A DNA stretch of 64,000 bases from Planosporangium thailandense (GTDB lineage Bacteria; Actinomycetota; Actinomycetes; Mycobacteriales; Micromonosporaceae): contig NZ_JAATVY010000001.1 in assembly GCF_011947195.1 (NCBI RefSeq), positions 496,001 through 560,000 of the forward strand, in the 5' to 3' direction. Under the pieces are notes generated by a model. The model searched no databases and was not told the DNA's origin. It saw nothing but the letters and a program-made list of their open reading frames with translations. The position numbers were made by a program, and so were the translations under genes. Of this stretch, positions 15,877 to 23,050 are shown one piece after another. The stretch's first letter is position 1. Every line of letters starts with the position of its first letter.

Positions 15877-16647
15877 CTACCGGTAGTTGAAGTCGTCGGC
15901 CTCCGCGACGCTCGCCTTCGGTGGCGCCTGGATCGGTAGCGGATTGCCGTGGTCGCTCAGGGTGGTGGTCATGACCAGCTTCGGGCCGTCCGACCGGGGC
16001 AGTTCGATGTGGATCGAGACCACCCGGTTCTGGTCGTCGGTCGTGGCCGTGAACGGAGCCATGCCCGCGAACGCGACCAGGCTGGGCGCGCCGATCGGCA
16101 GGAACGGCTCGCTCGAAAGAGGGTCGAAGGATCCCGAGTACGCGTGCGGGCCGGTGCGGTCCACGTTGCCGAGCGTGGAACTGAACTTCGCCAGGCCGGT
16201 CGGATCGGTCATGTCGAAGCGCAGCAGGGGGTTGTCCTTCTTCACCCGGGACAGGTCCAGGTGCACCCACGTCTTCGTGTCGCCTTCGCGCAGGTAGCTG
16301 TCGGCGCCGACGACGACGCGGTGGTGGGTGCCCGCCAACGTGCCACCGGTGACCGTGGTCGTCGCCTCGAAGCGCTTCCCGACCGGGTCGAACGCGCCGG
16401 TGACCGATAGGCTGCCGCTCTCGGGCAGGTCGCTCTGCGCGGCGTACCGGTAGGGCGCGGCCCCGGTCCGCGTAAGCGCGGCGACGAGATCGTCCTTGGC
16501 CGACGGGCCGGTCGGCGACGGCGTGGCCGTCCCGGTCGACGTGGCCGCCGGAGCGCTCGTCCGGCCCGTGCCGTTGCCGGCGCAGCCGGTCAGAAACAGA
16601 ACGCCGCTCAGGCCGAGCGCGAGCGTGCCGATGGTGCGCGACCGCAT
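15877..16647 (-). CDS. LppX/LprG-like lipoprotein
   Basis: From ATG 16647 (GGGGGAT upstream) this is a 256-residue lipoprotein: signal peptide 'TLALGLSGVLFLTGCAGNG' with lipobox LTGC, then a Thr/Ser/Pro-rich linker to about residue 45. The folded part, from 'KDDLVAALTRTGAAPYRY' through 'VDRTGPHAYSGSFDP' to 'LVMTTTLSDHGNPLPIQAP', follows the pattern of the LppX_LprAFG family, whose members carry lipids between membrane and envelope in mycobacteria. Assignment is by overall pattern rather than one motif. It has no operon partner; the next gene on the same strand is separated by 74 bp. Confidence 0.65.
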   Translation of the reverse strand: MRSRTIGTLALGLSGVLFLTGCAGNGTGRTSAPAATSTGTATPSPTGPSAKDDLVAALTRTGAAPYRYAAQSDLPESGSLSVTGAFDPVGKRFEATTTVTGGTLAGTHHRVVVGADSYLREGDTKTWVHLDLSRVKKDNPLLRFDMTDPTGLAKFSSTLGNVDRTGPHAYSGSFDPLSSEPFLPIGAPSLVAFAGMAPFTATTDDQNRVVSIHIELPRSDGPKLVMTTTLSDHGNPLPIQAPPKASVAEADDFNYR

Positions 16648-16738
16648 TTGGATCCCCCGATTTCCCAACCGGCGGGCCAGGATATACGAGATGTTCGATG
16701 CGTGTGGTCCCGGGACACACCTGCGTCAGCCGGCGCCG

Positions 16739-17557
16739 TCACCCGGCCCGGTCGCGTACGAACGGTGGATTGATCCACTGCGCGGTGCCGCGCAAATACA
16801 GCAGCGGGGGAGCGCCACCCCGGTCGCTCGCCGCCGGGCGGTACTCCTCGGTCGGCACGACGAAGCCCGGTGTCTTCAGCACCTTGCGCCGGAAGTTCGC
16901 CAGGTCCGGCGCGTACCCCCAGACCGCCTGGTACACCCGCCGCAGATCGGCGAGGGTGAACGGTTCGGTGACGAACTGCGCGGCCAGGGTGCTGTACTCC
17001 AGCTTCGCCCGTACCCGCTCCAGGGCGTCGGACAGGATCAGCGCGTGGTCGTACGCGAGGGCCGGCGCGTCGCCGCGGTAGGCGCGGCGGTCGTGCCAGG
17101 CGGCGCGCTGCGCGTCGAGGTCGAGGTCCTCCACCGGCCAGAACCGGGCCCGCGCCGCGTCCGTCCCGGCGGTCGGGCTGGGCAGGTTGGGGGCGAGCGC
17201 CACGTACGCGACCGAGGCGACGTGCAGCCCGGCCCGGATCCGGGGATCCCGGTCCGGGTCGGTGTAGGTGGCGACCTGTTCGAGGTGCCCGCCGAGCCGG
17301 GTCCAGTCCAGGCCGGTCTCCTCGCTGAGCTCGCGTACGGCGGCCTCGTCGGCGGACTCCCGGCCGTGCTCGACGTGGCCGCCCGGCAGCGCCCAGAACC
17401 CTTTGAACGGGTGGTCGCCGCGCTCGATCAGCAGCGCGGTGAGGACCCCGTCCCGGATGGTGAAGATGTTGAGGTCCACGGTGAGCGCGAACGGCGGGAA
17501 CGCGCCCGCGTCGTAGGCCGCGAGGTACGCGTCCTCGCCCGGCCGGTGGGTGGTCAA
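16739..17557 (-). CDS. nrtR: NrtR-type Nudix-related regulator of NAD metabolism
   Basis: This is a 272-residue protein from TTG 17557, with AAGGGAG six bases upstream and a TTGA overlap with the nadR stop. Residues about 20-165 are a Nudix domain: 'FKGFWALPGGHVEHGRESAD' then 'AAVRELSEETGL'. The first conserved Glu of the Nudix box is Arg (HGRES), while the REL-x-EE core is kept. Residues about 185-272 match the NrtR winged helix: 'LEYSTLAAQFVTEPFTLADL', 'NFRRKVLKTPGFVVPT'. NrtR proteins repress NAD genes and release DNA on binding ADP-ribose or related ligands. It is last in the pnuC-nadR-nrtR operon, and the likely operator is at 19533-19555. Confidence 0.85.
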   Translation of the reverse strand: MTTHRPGEDAYLAAYDAGAFPPFALTVDLNIFTIRDGVLTALLIERGDHPFKGFWALPGGHVEHGRESADEAAVRELSEETGLDWTRLGGHLEQVATYTDPDRDPRIRAGLHVASVAYVALAPNLPSPTAGTDAARARFWPVEDLDLDAQRAAWHDRRAYRGDAPALAYDHALILSDALERVRAKLEYSTLAAQFVTEPFTLADLRRVYQAVWGYAPDLANFRRKVLKTPGFVVPTEEYRPAASDRGGAPPLLYLRGTAQWINPPFVRDRAG

Positions 17558-18666
17558 CCGGCGCTCCCTTCGGACACCGGCGGCGCGAAGGTCGCGGCCC
17601 GCGCGAGCAGCGGGTCGATCGTCCGGATCGCGAGCGCGAGCCGCTGCTCGACGCTGCCGGTGAGCAGTACCCAGGATTCCCCTGCGCGGGTGAGCGCGTC
17701 GGTGAACCAGCCCGTCATCGCGGCCCGGACCGCCTGGTCGCCCTCGCGGAGCCCGTCGTCGACCCACGGTACGCCGTGGTGGTCGGTGACGAGGTAGACC
17801 GCGCGGCGGGGCAGCCCGGTCGCCCACGCCTGCCCGGTACGCGCCCGCGCGCCGAGGTAGCGCCGCTCCCAGACGGCGGTGGCGAAGGCGTCGGTGTCGC
17901 AGACGAGCAGCGGCGAACCCTGTGCTGCCGTGGCGTTCTCCCGGCGGGTCTGTTCGACGGCGACGGCGTCGAAGTCGCCGGCCGTCCATTCCAGGTCGTC
18001 GAGGGCGAGGTCCGGTCGGGCCGTCCGGTCGCGCCTCCACTTGACGGTCGTGTACTCGCGCCCGTACTCGCCGACCCACCCCGTACGCGCCCACCCGCCA
18101 CCGCGGGCCCGGTAGTGGTCGGCGAGCAGCCGGGAGACCGTGGTGGTGCCGGTGGACTCCGCTCCGACGAACACCACGCGGGTGGCGAGCCCGGCGCGGG
18201 TCGCGGGGGCGAGGTGGTCCCACCCGGCGGCGAGGTCGGCCCGGACGGCGGTGCCGCTGATCGGGACGGCCACGCGTTCGGGGTCGACGAGGACGTGCTT
18301 GGCGGCGAACCAGGCGGCCAGCTCCTCGCCGTACGCCTCGCTGGTGAACACGGCGTCGACGGGCTCGTCGGTCACGGTCGCCACGGCGGCGCGCATGACC
18401 GCGACCTGCGCGGCCCAGACCGTCACGTCCCCGAGGTCCATGGGCGCGTCGCAGCGGACGCCGGTGATCGTCACGTGCGCCTCGCCGGCGTGTTCGGCGC
18501 GCAGCCACGCGACGCGGTCGGCGAGCGGGATCGTCTCGACGGCGGAGGCCATGCACACGACGGTGAGCCGGTCGGCCCGGGCCGCCGCCGTCCTGATGAG
18601 ATGGTGGTGGCCGCGCGTCGGCGGGTAGAACTTGCCGATCACCAGGCCGTGCCGGAACGTCCTCAT
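17554..18666 (-). CDS. nadR: NadR-like NMN adenylyltransferase/ribosylnicotinamide kinase
   Basis: This is a 370-residue protein. The N-terminal domain (about 1-165) is a nucleotidyltransferase with 'GLVIGKFYPPTRGHHHLI', whose TRGH is the (H/T)xGH motif that makes NAD from NMN and ATP, and 'ISGTAVRADLAAGWDHL'. The C-terminal domain (about 170-370) is the nicotinamide riboside kinase part; its P-loop reads 'GAESTGTTT', with Thr where most kinases have Lys. The start codon overlaps the pnuC stop (ATGA) and the stop overlaps the nrtR start. With PnuC it would import nicotinamide riboside and convert it to NAD. Confidence 0.9.
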   Translation of the reverse strand: MRTFRHGLVIGKFYPPTRGHHHLIRTAAARADRLTVVCMASAVETIPLADRVAWLRAEHAGEAHVTITGVRCDAPMDLGDVTVWAAQVAVMRAAVATVTDEPVDAVFTSEAYGEELAAWFAAKHVLVDPERVAVPISGTAVRADLAAGWDHLAPATRAGLATRVVFVGAESTGTTTVSRLLADHYRARGGGWARTGWVGEYGREYTTVKWRRDRTARPDLALDDLEWTAGDFDAVAVEQTRRENATAAQGSPLLVCDTDAFATAVWERRYLGARARTGQAWATGLPRRAVYLVTDHHGVPWVDDGLREGDQAVRAAMTGWFTDALTRAGESWVLLTGSVEQRLALAIRTIDPLLARAATFAPPVSEGSAG

Positions 18667-19334
18667 GCCGCCACCGCCACCGTCTCGGCCGGGTCGGGCG
18701 TGACCGTCCGCTGCGCCCGGTACGCGGCGAGCCAGGCCCGCAGTCCGAGCACCGTCAGGCCGAGGAACAGCACGTACACGACCGCGGTCAGGTCGAGCCG
18801 CTTCACCGCGTACAGCGGGATGTAGATGATGTCGGCGGCCATCCAGAACAGCCAGCTCTCGACCTTCTTGGTGTTGAGCAGGTACTGGGCCGCCAGGGAG
18901 ATCGCCGTCGTCAGAGCGTCCCAGAACGGGGCGACGTCGTGCGCGGCCCGCAGCAGCAGCGTCAACCCCCAGGTGGCGACGATGACGAACCCGACGCAGG
19001 CGGCGAGGGTCTTCGGAGCGGCCCGCCCGACGACGAGCGCGCTGCGGTCCCGCCCGCCGTGCAGCCACTGCCACCAGCCGACGAACCCGAGCACGATGTA
19101 GACGACCTGCAATCCGCTGTCGGCCCACAGCCGCGCCGTGGCGAACAGGACCAGGAAGAACGCCGAGTTCGCGATGCCGACCCAGAAGTTGTGGATCGAC
19201 GACCGTACGGTCAGCCAGACGCAGGCCGCGCCGGTGGCGAAGCCGAGCAGCTCCGCCCACGACACCGCGTCGTCGCCGAGGTGGAACAGGACCGCGTTCA
19301 GCGGTGCGATCAGGTTGGCGAGCCAGCTCAGCAT
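18663..19334 (-). CDS. pnuC: PnuC nicotinamide riboside transporter
   Basis: This is a 223-residue membrane protein with about seven helices. Family marks include 'LGFVGWWQWLHGG', 'WGLTLLLRAAHDVAPFWDAL', 'LAAQYLLNTKKVESWLFWMA' (first 20) and 'DIIYIPLYAVKRL'. PnuC carries nicotinamide riboside by facilitated diffusion and depends on NadR-type phosphorylation to trap it; that kinase is the next gene, overlapping by four bases. Its ATG directly follows the TAG of the short kptA-like reading frame (stop 19335-19337, start 19334), so the upstream fragment probably acts as a leader for translation. Confidence 0.92.
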   Translation of the reverse strand: MLSWLANLIAPLNAVLFHLGDDAVSWAELLGFATGAACVWLTVRSSIHNFWVGIANSAFFLVLFATARLWADSGLQVVYIVLGFVGWWQWLHGGRDRSALVVGRAAPKTLAACVGFVIVATWGLTLLLRAAHDVAPFWDALTTAISLAAQYLLNTKKVESWLFWMAADIIYIPLYAVKRLDLTAVVYVLFLGLTVLGLRAWLAAYRAQRTVTPDPAETVAVAA

Positions 19335-19508
19335 CTAGGACTCCGTGATGACGGTCAGGTATCGGGCGGGGTGCGCAGCCAGCGCGTCGAGCAGGACCGG
19401 CACGGCGACCCACCCGCCGGCGTCGAGCGTGATGCCGACGCGCGCCGGGTCGTGGCGCCGGACGAGGCTCAGGAACTTGCTCGTGCGGACATCTGTCGGG
19501 GTTCTCAT
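19335..19508 (-). pseudogene. N-terminal fragment of RNA 2'-phosphotransferase (KptA/Tpt1)
   Basis: This is a 57-codon frame from ATG 19508. 'VRTSKFLSLVRRHDPARVGI' then 'TLDAGGWVAVPVLLDALAAH' is the winged-helix start of KptA/Tpt1, which normally continues for about 120 more residues to the NAD-binding catalytic half; here it stops after 'ARYLTVITES'. The enzyme removes RNA 2'-phosphates using NAD. The remnant keeps the operon's first position and touches pnuC with no spacing, so it may be retained as a coupled leader. It could also be a real short protein; the catalytic residues are certainly absent. Confidence 0.65.
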
Positions 19509-19532
19509 CGTCTGCGGGTCTCCCGATCAGCC

Positions 19533-19555
19533 GTTATGGTCATAGTGACCATAAC
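19533..19555. promoter_or_regulatory. NrtR operator candidate for the NAD-salvage operon
   Basis: This is a perfect 23-bp dyad: arms GTTATGGTCA and TGACCATAAC around TAG. It lies 25 bp upstream of the kptA-fragment start and, read on the minus strand, contains -10-like TATGGT/TATGAC bases. NrtR binds palindromes of about this size in front of NAD genes, and nrtR is the last gene of this operon, so feedback control is the simplest reading. Confidence 0.75.
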
Positions 19556-19596
19556 ATGGCCGTCGCGGCTGCCCGACGAGGGAGGTGCCCACCCGA

Positions 19597-20133
19597 TCAG
19601 ATGGCGTTCATCTCCCGCAGCCACGACACCGCCGCGTCGGCCTGGGCCTGCTGGAACGCCCGCAGGGTGGGAAGGCCGGCCGGTGCCGGTCGCCGGGCGG
19701 CGTCGGCGAAGAAGCCGGCGAGGCCCGCCAGCACGGCATGGAGGTCGCCGAGATCGGTGTCAGCGGCGGCGGCGCACCGGCGCAGCAGCGAGGTGGCGTC
19801 ATGGTCGCCGAAGAGCCGGACATTGATCAGTAGCAGGAGCGTGTCCAGCCACGCCGGGCCACGGCACGCCCAGGGCCAGTCGACCACGGTGACGGTGCCG
19901 TCGCGGGCGAGTAGGAGGTTGTCGGCCCGGATGTCGCAATGGACGAGCGTATCGCCGGCCAGGCTGCCCTGGGCCCGGTCGGCCAGCGCGCAAAGGCGGT
20001 CGAGGTGTCGAGCGGCCCACGGGTGCAGAACGTCCGGCGGATCGGCGGCGACGCGCTGCGCGCGATGGTGGCATGCCGGATCCCACGTCGCATCGCGTTT
20101 CCCGATGCTGTCGAGTACGTCAGCCGGTCGCCT
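19597..20133 (-). pseudogene. 5'-truncated aminoglycoside-phosphotransferase-family gene
   Basis: The frame is open from 20133, just after an in-frame TGA at 20136-20134, to the stop at 19597 (178 codons), but contains no ATG, GTG or TTG before 19887. It encodes the C-terminal lobe of an APH/choline-kinase fold: catalytic loop 'LVHCDIRADNLLLARDG' (HxD...N) and metal-binding 'VVDWPWACRGPAWLD', then helices to 'VSWLREMNAI'. The N-terminal ATP-binding lobe is missing and its place is taken by the emfourin-like gene, which overlaps by 14 bases. It looks like a gene cut by rearrangement; a functional product is unlikely. Confidence 0.75.
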
Positions 20134-20614
20134 TCAGTAGCAGGCCCACGATGGACGCGGCGCTCTGCGGGCGGTTCGCGTCCCCGGGACAGTCGGCGTA
20201 GCTGACGTGCGTGGAGCCGACGGTCAGCGAGTACAGGTAGGCGTCCCGGCACCTCGTCGTGGTGGCGGCCGCGCCCGCCTCGGCGCGCAGGCCCGGAGCG
20301 CCGACGAGAGCGCGCAGCCGGTTCCGGTCGTCGTCGGTCAGCCGGCCGGTGTGCTGGTTCCCGGCGCTGTCCACCCGGGTCCACTGTCCCTGCGGCTCCA
20401 CGGTGATCGTGTCCCTGATCCCCGCGAGGCCCCCGGAGCGGACCACGACTACTCGGGTGTCGGGCGCGGCCGGGCTCGACGCGGAGTTGGTGGGCTGGAC
20501 AGCGGAGCCGGTCGGGTCGGCCGCCGGCGCGCGGCCGCCGTTGGTACCGGCGCAGGCGGCCAGGGTGAACAACAGCAGGCCGACCGGTACCGCCCGGATT
20601 CTGATGCAAATCAT
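20120..20614 (-). CDS. Emfourin-like protease-inhibitor lipoprotein
   Basis: This is a 164-residue lipoprotein: signal peptide 'VPVGLLLFTLAACAGTN' with lipobox LAAC, a low-complexity Ala/Ser/Pro linker to about residue 52, then a domain starting 'VVVVRSGGLAGIRDTITVEP' and continuing 'LTDDDRNRLRALVGAPGL', 'RDAYLYSLTVGSTHVSYADC', ending 'IVGLLLKATG'. The 'RSGG(L/F)AG' start and the later 'Y.vTV' strand match the emfourin family, small inhibitors of thermolysin-like M4 proteases that in known cases are encoded beside the protease. Here an M4 protease gene is divergent, 291 bp away. The lipid anchor would keep the inhibitor at the cell surface, protecting the producer; that role is inferred. Confidence 0.75.
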   Translation of the reverse strand: MICIRIRAVPVGLLLFTLAACAGTNGGRAPAADPTGSAVQPTNSASSPAAPDTRVVVVRSGGLAGIRDTITVEPQGQWTRVDSAGNQHTGRLTDDDRNRLRALVGAPGLRAEAGAAATTTRCRDAYLYSLTVGSTHVSYADCPGDANRPQSAASIVGLLLKATG

Positions 20615-20905
20615 CCCGGTGGGACGCGGAGGGGTGACCGGCGGTTCCGCGGTCGGTCGGTGCGCCCGAGATGCGCAGGGTGCCGACTAGGGTCACCCCT
20701 CATTCACGGCCCTTGTTAAGGGGCCTGGCTTATGTGATCGTCCCTATACATCGCTGTTGGTCGATGTGTGGAGAGGTTGCCCGGTCAACCCGTGGACGCC
20801 GGCAGCGGGGCAGCCAACGGCAGCGCACCGTCTCCGCGTACCCCCACCTCCGGTGCCGTGCCCCCACGAGGGGTCCGGAGCTCCGGCTCAGGAATGGAGT
20901 GTCCC
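20615..20905. other. Divergent intergenic region between inhibitor and M4 protease genes
   Basis: This region holds no gene. A small bulged hairpin (GGCCCTT / AAGGGGCC, 20708-20725) and a 6-bp dyad ACATCG / CGATGT around 20747-20766 are visible. The AT-richer patch CTATACAT near 20744 could hold a -10 for the protease, but I cannot pair it with a convincing -35. Confidence 0.4.
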
Positions 20906-22972
20906 TTGAAAGCCTCGCTACGCTTCGTCGCCGTTGCTGGAGCGCTGGCAACGGGTATGGCGGCCGCGGGCACCGCCGCGGCCGTCCAGGCCGCACCAAC
21001 CAGCCCCACACCGGACGCGGCCCAGGCTCGCGCGTCGGCCCTGAAGTCCGCGGCCTCGCTCGTCGCCAGCCGTCCCAAGTACCTGCACGCCAGCTCCGAG
21101 GACCAGTTCGTCCAGCACCCCGTGATCTCCTCGGGCGGTCTCCAGTACGTGCCCTACGACCGCACCTACAAGAATCTGCCGGTCGTCGGCGGCGACTTCG
21201 TCGTCGTCACCGACTCGAACGGCCAGACCAGGTACACCTCGGTCGCCCAGCAGCAGGAGATCACCAACCTCTCCACCACGCCGCGGGTCGCCGCGGCCGA
21301 CGCCGAGAAGACCGCCCGCGGCCAGCTGAAGACCGTCAGCGGCGTCGAAGGCAACACGCTGGTCGTGTACGCCCTGGACGGGTCGGCGAAGCTCGCCTGG
21401 GAGAGCACGGTGGACGGCACCGACGCCGAGGGCCCCAGCCGGTTGACCGTGGACGTCGACGCGGCCACCGGCGCGGTGCTGCGCACCCAGGAGCACGTCA
21501 CGGACGCCGCCGGCACCGGCACGGGCTGGATCTACGGCAACGTCAGCATCGACACCACCCAGTCCGGCAGCACGTTCAGCATGAAGGACCCGTCGGAAAC
21601 GAACCTCAGCTGCCAGGACGCGGCCAACAACACCACGTTTAGCAAGTCGAGCAACGTCTGGGGCAACGGCAACGGCACCAACAAGGAGACCGGCTGCGTC
21701 GACGCCCTCTTCGTGGCGCAGCAGCAGACCAGGATGCTGTCGCAGTGGCTGGGCCGCAACGGGCAGGACGGCAGCGGCGGCGCCTGGCCGCTGCGGGTCG
21801 GCCTGAACGACCAGAACGCCTACTACGACGGCACCCAGGTGCAGATCGGCAAGAACACCGCCGGACAGTGGATCAGCGCCGCGGACGTCGTCGGCCACGA
21901 GCTGGGCCACGGCATCGACGACCACACCCCCGGCAGCATCTCCGGCAGCGGCACCCAGGAGTTCGTCGCCGACACCTGGGGCGCGGCGACCGAGTGGTTC
22001 ATCAACAGCCCGAACGACCCACCGGACTACCTCGTCGGCGAGGAGATCAACCTCGTCGGCACCGGCCCGATCCGCACCATGTACGACCCGTCGAAGAACG
22101 GCGACCCGAACTGCTACAGCAGCAGCATCCCGAGCACGGAGGTGCACAAGGCAGCCGGCCCCGGCAACCACTGGTTCTACCTGATGGCCGAGGGCAACAA
22201 GCCCACTGACGGCCAGCCGACCAGCCCGACCTGCAACAACAGCAACGTGACCGGCATCGGCATCCAGAACGCCATCAAGGTCATGTACAACGCGATGCTG
22301 ATGAAGACCTCGGGCGCGTCCTACCTGAAGTACCGCACCTGGACGCTGCAGGCGGCCAAGAACCTGTTCCCGAACAGCTGCACCGAGTTCAACGCCGTCA
22401 AGGCCGCCTGGGACGCCGTCAGCGTGCCCGCGCAGTCCGGCGACCCGACCTGCAGCGGCGGCCCCGGGCCCACCCCGACGCCGACCGCCACCCCCACCAC
22501 CCCGCCGCCCGGCGGCTGCTCCGGCCAGAAGTTGGCCAATGCCGGGTTCGAGTCGGGCAACACGTCGTGGACGGCGAGCAGTGGTGTGATCGGGCAGTAC
22601 GGGTCGCAGGGTCAGCCAGCGCACGGCGGTACGTGGGACGCGTGGCTGGACGGGTACGGGTCCAGTCACACCGACAGGCTGTCGCAGTCGGTGTCGATTC
22701 CGGCCGGCTGTCATGCCACGTTGTCGTTCTGGCTGCACGTCGACACGAGGGAGACGACCTCGTCGACGGCGTACGACAAGCTGACCGTCCAAGCTGGATC
22801 CACCACCCTGGCCACGTACTCGAACCTCAACGCGGCTAGCGGCTACGCGCAGAAGACCTTCGACGTCTCCGCGTTGGCCGGGCAGACGGTGACCGTCACG
22901 TTCACCGGCACCGAGGACTCCAGCGCGCAGACCTCGTTCGTCCTCGACGACACCGCCCTCACCCTCAGCTGA
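20906..22972 (+). CDS. Secreted M4 (thermolysin-like) metalloprotease with C-terminal accessory domain
   Basis: This is a 688-residue preproprotein. I chose TTG 20906 because GGAG lies six bases upstream; ATG 20894 is an alternative. A signal peptide (about 1-33) and an FTP/PepSY-type propeptide (about 60-190) precede the catalytic domain (about 200-515). Zinc ligands are H331 and H335 in 'VVGHELGHGIDDHTPG' and E352 in 'GTQEFVADTWG'; 'STEVHKAAGPGNHWFYLMAEG' (quoted part: EVHKAAGPGNHWFY) gives the active-site His. H335 to E352 is 17 residues, shorter than thermolysin's 20. A Pro/Thr linker leads to a beta-rich C-terminal domain (about 537-688), almost identical to that of the next protease. 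The likely inhibitor gene is divergent. Confidence 0.92.
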   Translation: MKASLRFVAVAGALATGMAAAGTAAAVQAAPTSPTPDAAQARASALKSAASLVASRPKYLHASSEDQFVQHPVISSGGLQYVPYDRTYKNLPVVGGDFVVVTDSNGQTRYTSVAQQQEITNLSTTPRVAAADAEKTARGQLKTVSGVEGNTLVVYALDGSAKLAWESTVDGTDAEGPSRLTVDVDAATGAVLRTQEHVTDAAGTGTGWIYGNVSIDTTQSGSTFSMKDPSETNLSCQDAANNTTFSKSSNVWGNGNGTNKETGCVDALFVAQQQTRMLSQWLGRNGQDGSGGAWPLRVGLNDQNAYYDGTQVQIGKNTAGQWISAADVVGHELGHGIDDHTPGSISGSGTQEFVADTWGAATEWFINSPNDPPDYLVGEEINLVGTGPIRTMYDPSKNGDPNCYSSSIPSTEVHKAAGPGNHWFYLMAEGNKPTDGQPTSPTCNNSNVTGIGIQNAIKVMYNAMLMKTSGASYLKYRTWTLQAAKNLFPNSCTEFNAVKAAWDAVSVPAQSGDPTCSGGPGPTPTPTATPTTPPPGGCSGQKLANAGFESGNTSWTASSGVIGQYGSQGQPAHGGTWDAWLDGYGSSHTDRLSQSVSIPAGCHATLSFWLHVDTRETTSSTAYDKLTVQAGSTTLATYSNLNAASGYAQKTFDVSALAGQTVTVTFTGTEDSSAQTSFVLDDTALTLS
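22517..22972 (+). repeat. 456-bp near-identical domain repeat, copy 1
   Basis: This copy encodes the C-terminal domain of the M4 protease. It matches 24173-24628 at a constant offset of 1656 bases without gaps; reading base by base I find two differences, one silent (CCA/CCG) and one Ala/Thr change (GCT/ACT). Identity begins at the codon for the Cys of '[14 protein letters not shown]' and ends exactly at the stop codon. Confidence 0.95.
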
Positions 22973-23050
22973 CCGCCACCCCCATCCGGTCGTCGGCCGG
23001 TCGCCGCACCACCCCGCGGCGGCCGGCCGACCCCTCATGAAGGAGATTCC

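Noticed and set aside
16739-19334. An NAD-related phage-defence system
   Set aside because: PnuC, NadR and NrtR are a standard nicotinamide riboside salvage set with its own repressor; no NAD-depleting effector is present.
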